DNA of 6,041 nucleotides. Origin: JAXDLH01 sp034666705. GTDB taxonomy: Bacteria; Chloroflexota; UBA6077; SHYK01. A model generated the notes under the pieces. The model had not been told where the DNA came from, did no database searches, and saw only the letters and a list, made by a program, of their open reading frames with translations. The position numbers were made by a program, and so were the translations under genes. The stretch lies in assembly GCA_034666705.1 (NCBI GenBank), contig JAXDLH010000113.1, positions 1-6,041 on the forward strand. Direction: 5' to 3'. Every line of letters starts with the position of its first letter. Within the stretch, counting starts at the first letter, position 1. Positions 5,748-6,041 of this stretch are shown here, in pieces.

Positions 5748-6041
5748 GTGCAAAGCGAAGCCATTCTCCAGGCGCGCGCGCGGCAAATCGCTGCGCCGTA
5801 TGGAGATGACGCGGCTGACACCGCGACCGCAATGCTCGTGTTTCGCCTGGGTGACGGGCAATACGCCGTCGAATTGACCTCCCTGCGTGAGATTCAGGGC
5901 AGCACTGGGCTCACAGCCGTCCCCTGCACACCGCCGCACGTAGCCGGCGTCTTGAATGTTCGCGGCGCGATCGTTTCGGTCATCGACATCGCCATCATTC
6001 TGGGGCTGCCGAAGGACACGGAGCGCGAGCGAGTCGTGCTC
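5748..6041 (+). CDS. cheW: CheW-like chemosensory adaptor (second copy, 3'-truncated by window edge)
   Basis: Ninety-eight codons are visible from GTG 5748, open to the window end. GGGGG at 5737-5741 lies 6 nt upstream, and the start is 1 nt after the cheR stop. After a ~28-residue N-terminal lead (MQSEAILQARARQIAAPYGD...), the CheW domain begins at MLVFRLGDGQYAVELTSLRE. It continues through GLTAVPCTPPHVAGVLNVRG and AIVSVIDIAIILGLP. Here the N-x-R-G motif (NVRG) is intact, unlike the first CheW, so the two adaptors probably have different contacts or affinities in the array. The N-terminal extension and position after CheR-TPR resemble WspD. The gene must continue to the right; its C-terminal half cannot be judged. 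Confidence 0.88.
   Translation, partial: MQSEAILQARARQIAAPYGDDAADTATAMLVFRLGDGQYAVELTSLREIQGSTGLTAVPCTPPHVAGVLNVRGAIVSVIDIAIILGLPKDTERERVVL

Noticed and set aside
5252..5939. Overlapping reverse-strand frames opposite the cheR TPR region and the second cheW
   Set aside because: They are low-complexity Arg/Ala/Pro-rich shadows of well-identified forward genes.
1..6041. CRISPR array, insertion sequence, tRNA/rRNA gene, prophage or attachment site
   Set aside because: I saw no regularly spaced repeats, transposase-like frames, tRNA cloverleaf or rRNA sequence. The window is fully explained by the genes and short gaps listed.

Overview
The window is GC-rich bacterial chromosome. Every gene I can support lies on the + strand, and there are two blocks. 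The first is the tail of a ribosomal protein / RNA polymerase alpha operon: rpsD (cut by the window start), rpoA, rplQ, truA, rplM, rpsI. The second, after a strong terminator and a short AT-richer gap, is a chemosensory block: a CheW-like protein, a CheR methyltransferase with C-terminal TPR repeats, and a second CheW cut by the window end. The gene order, the GC-rich codon use with GTG/TTG starts, and the general look of RpoA and L17 suggest Chloroflexota, perhaps a Thermomicrobia/Sphaerobacter-like lineage. This is inference from general familiarity; no search was run, and an actinobacterial-like relative is not strictly excluded.

Positions 1-3703: S4, RNAP alpha and L17 are closely spaced (gaps of 46 and 29 nt). 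truA follows the L17 stop by 4 nt and has no good Shine-Dalgarno sequence of its own, so it is probably translated by coupling. A 76-nt gap with a weak promoter-like hexamer and a small hairpin precedes rplM, which has a strong AGGAGG ribosome binding site. rpsI overlaps the rplM stop by 4 nt (ATGA). The block ends in a perfect 14-bp stem / 4-nt loop hairpin. RpoA probably starts at a TTG at 496 rather than the upstream GTG at 451, and it carries an unusual C-terminal tail of two acidic clusters around a basic patch.

Positions 3704-3836: a non-coding, AT-richer gap with a 16-bp near-perfect palindrome. This is the likely promoter/operator region of the chemosensory block.

Positions 3837-6041: cheW, cheR-TPR and cheW are tightly coupled (4-nt overlap, then a 1-nt gap). 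The order CheW / CheR-TPR / CheW is that of wspB-wspC-wspD in the Wsp surface-sensing pathway. It suggests a chemosensory array whose receptor, CheA kinase, CheB and output regulator lie beyond the right edge. Nothing in the window is clearly a new system. The chemosensory cluster with unknown output and the RpoA tail are the points most worth a second look.
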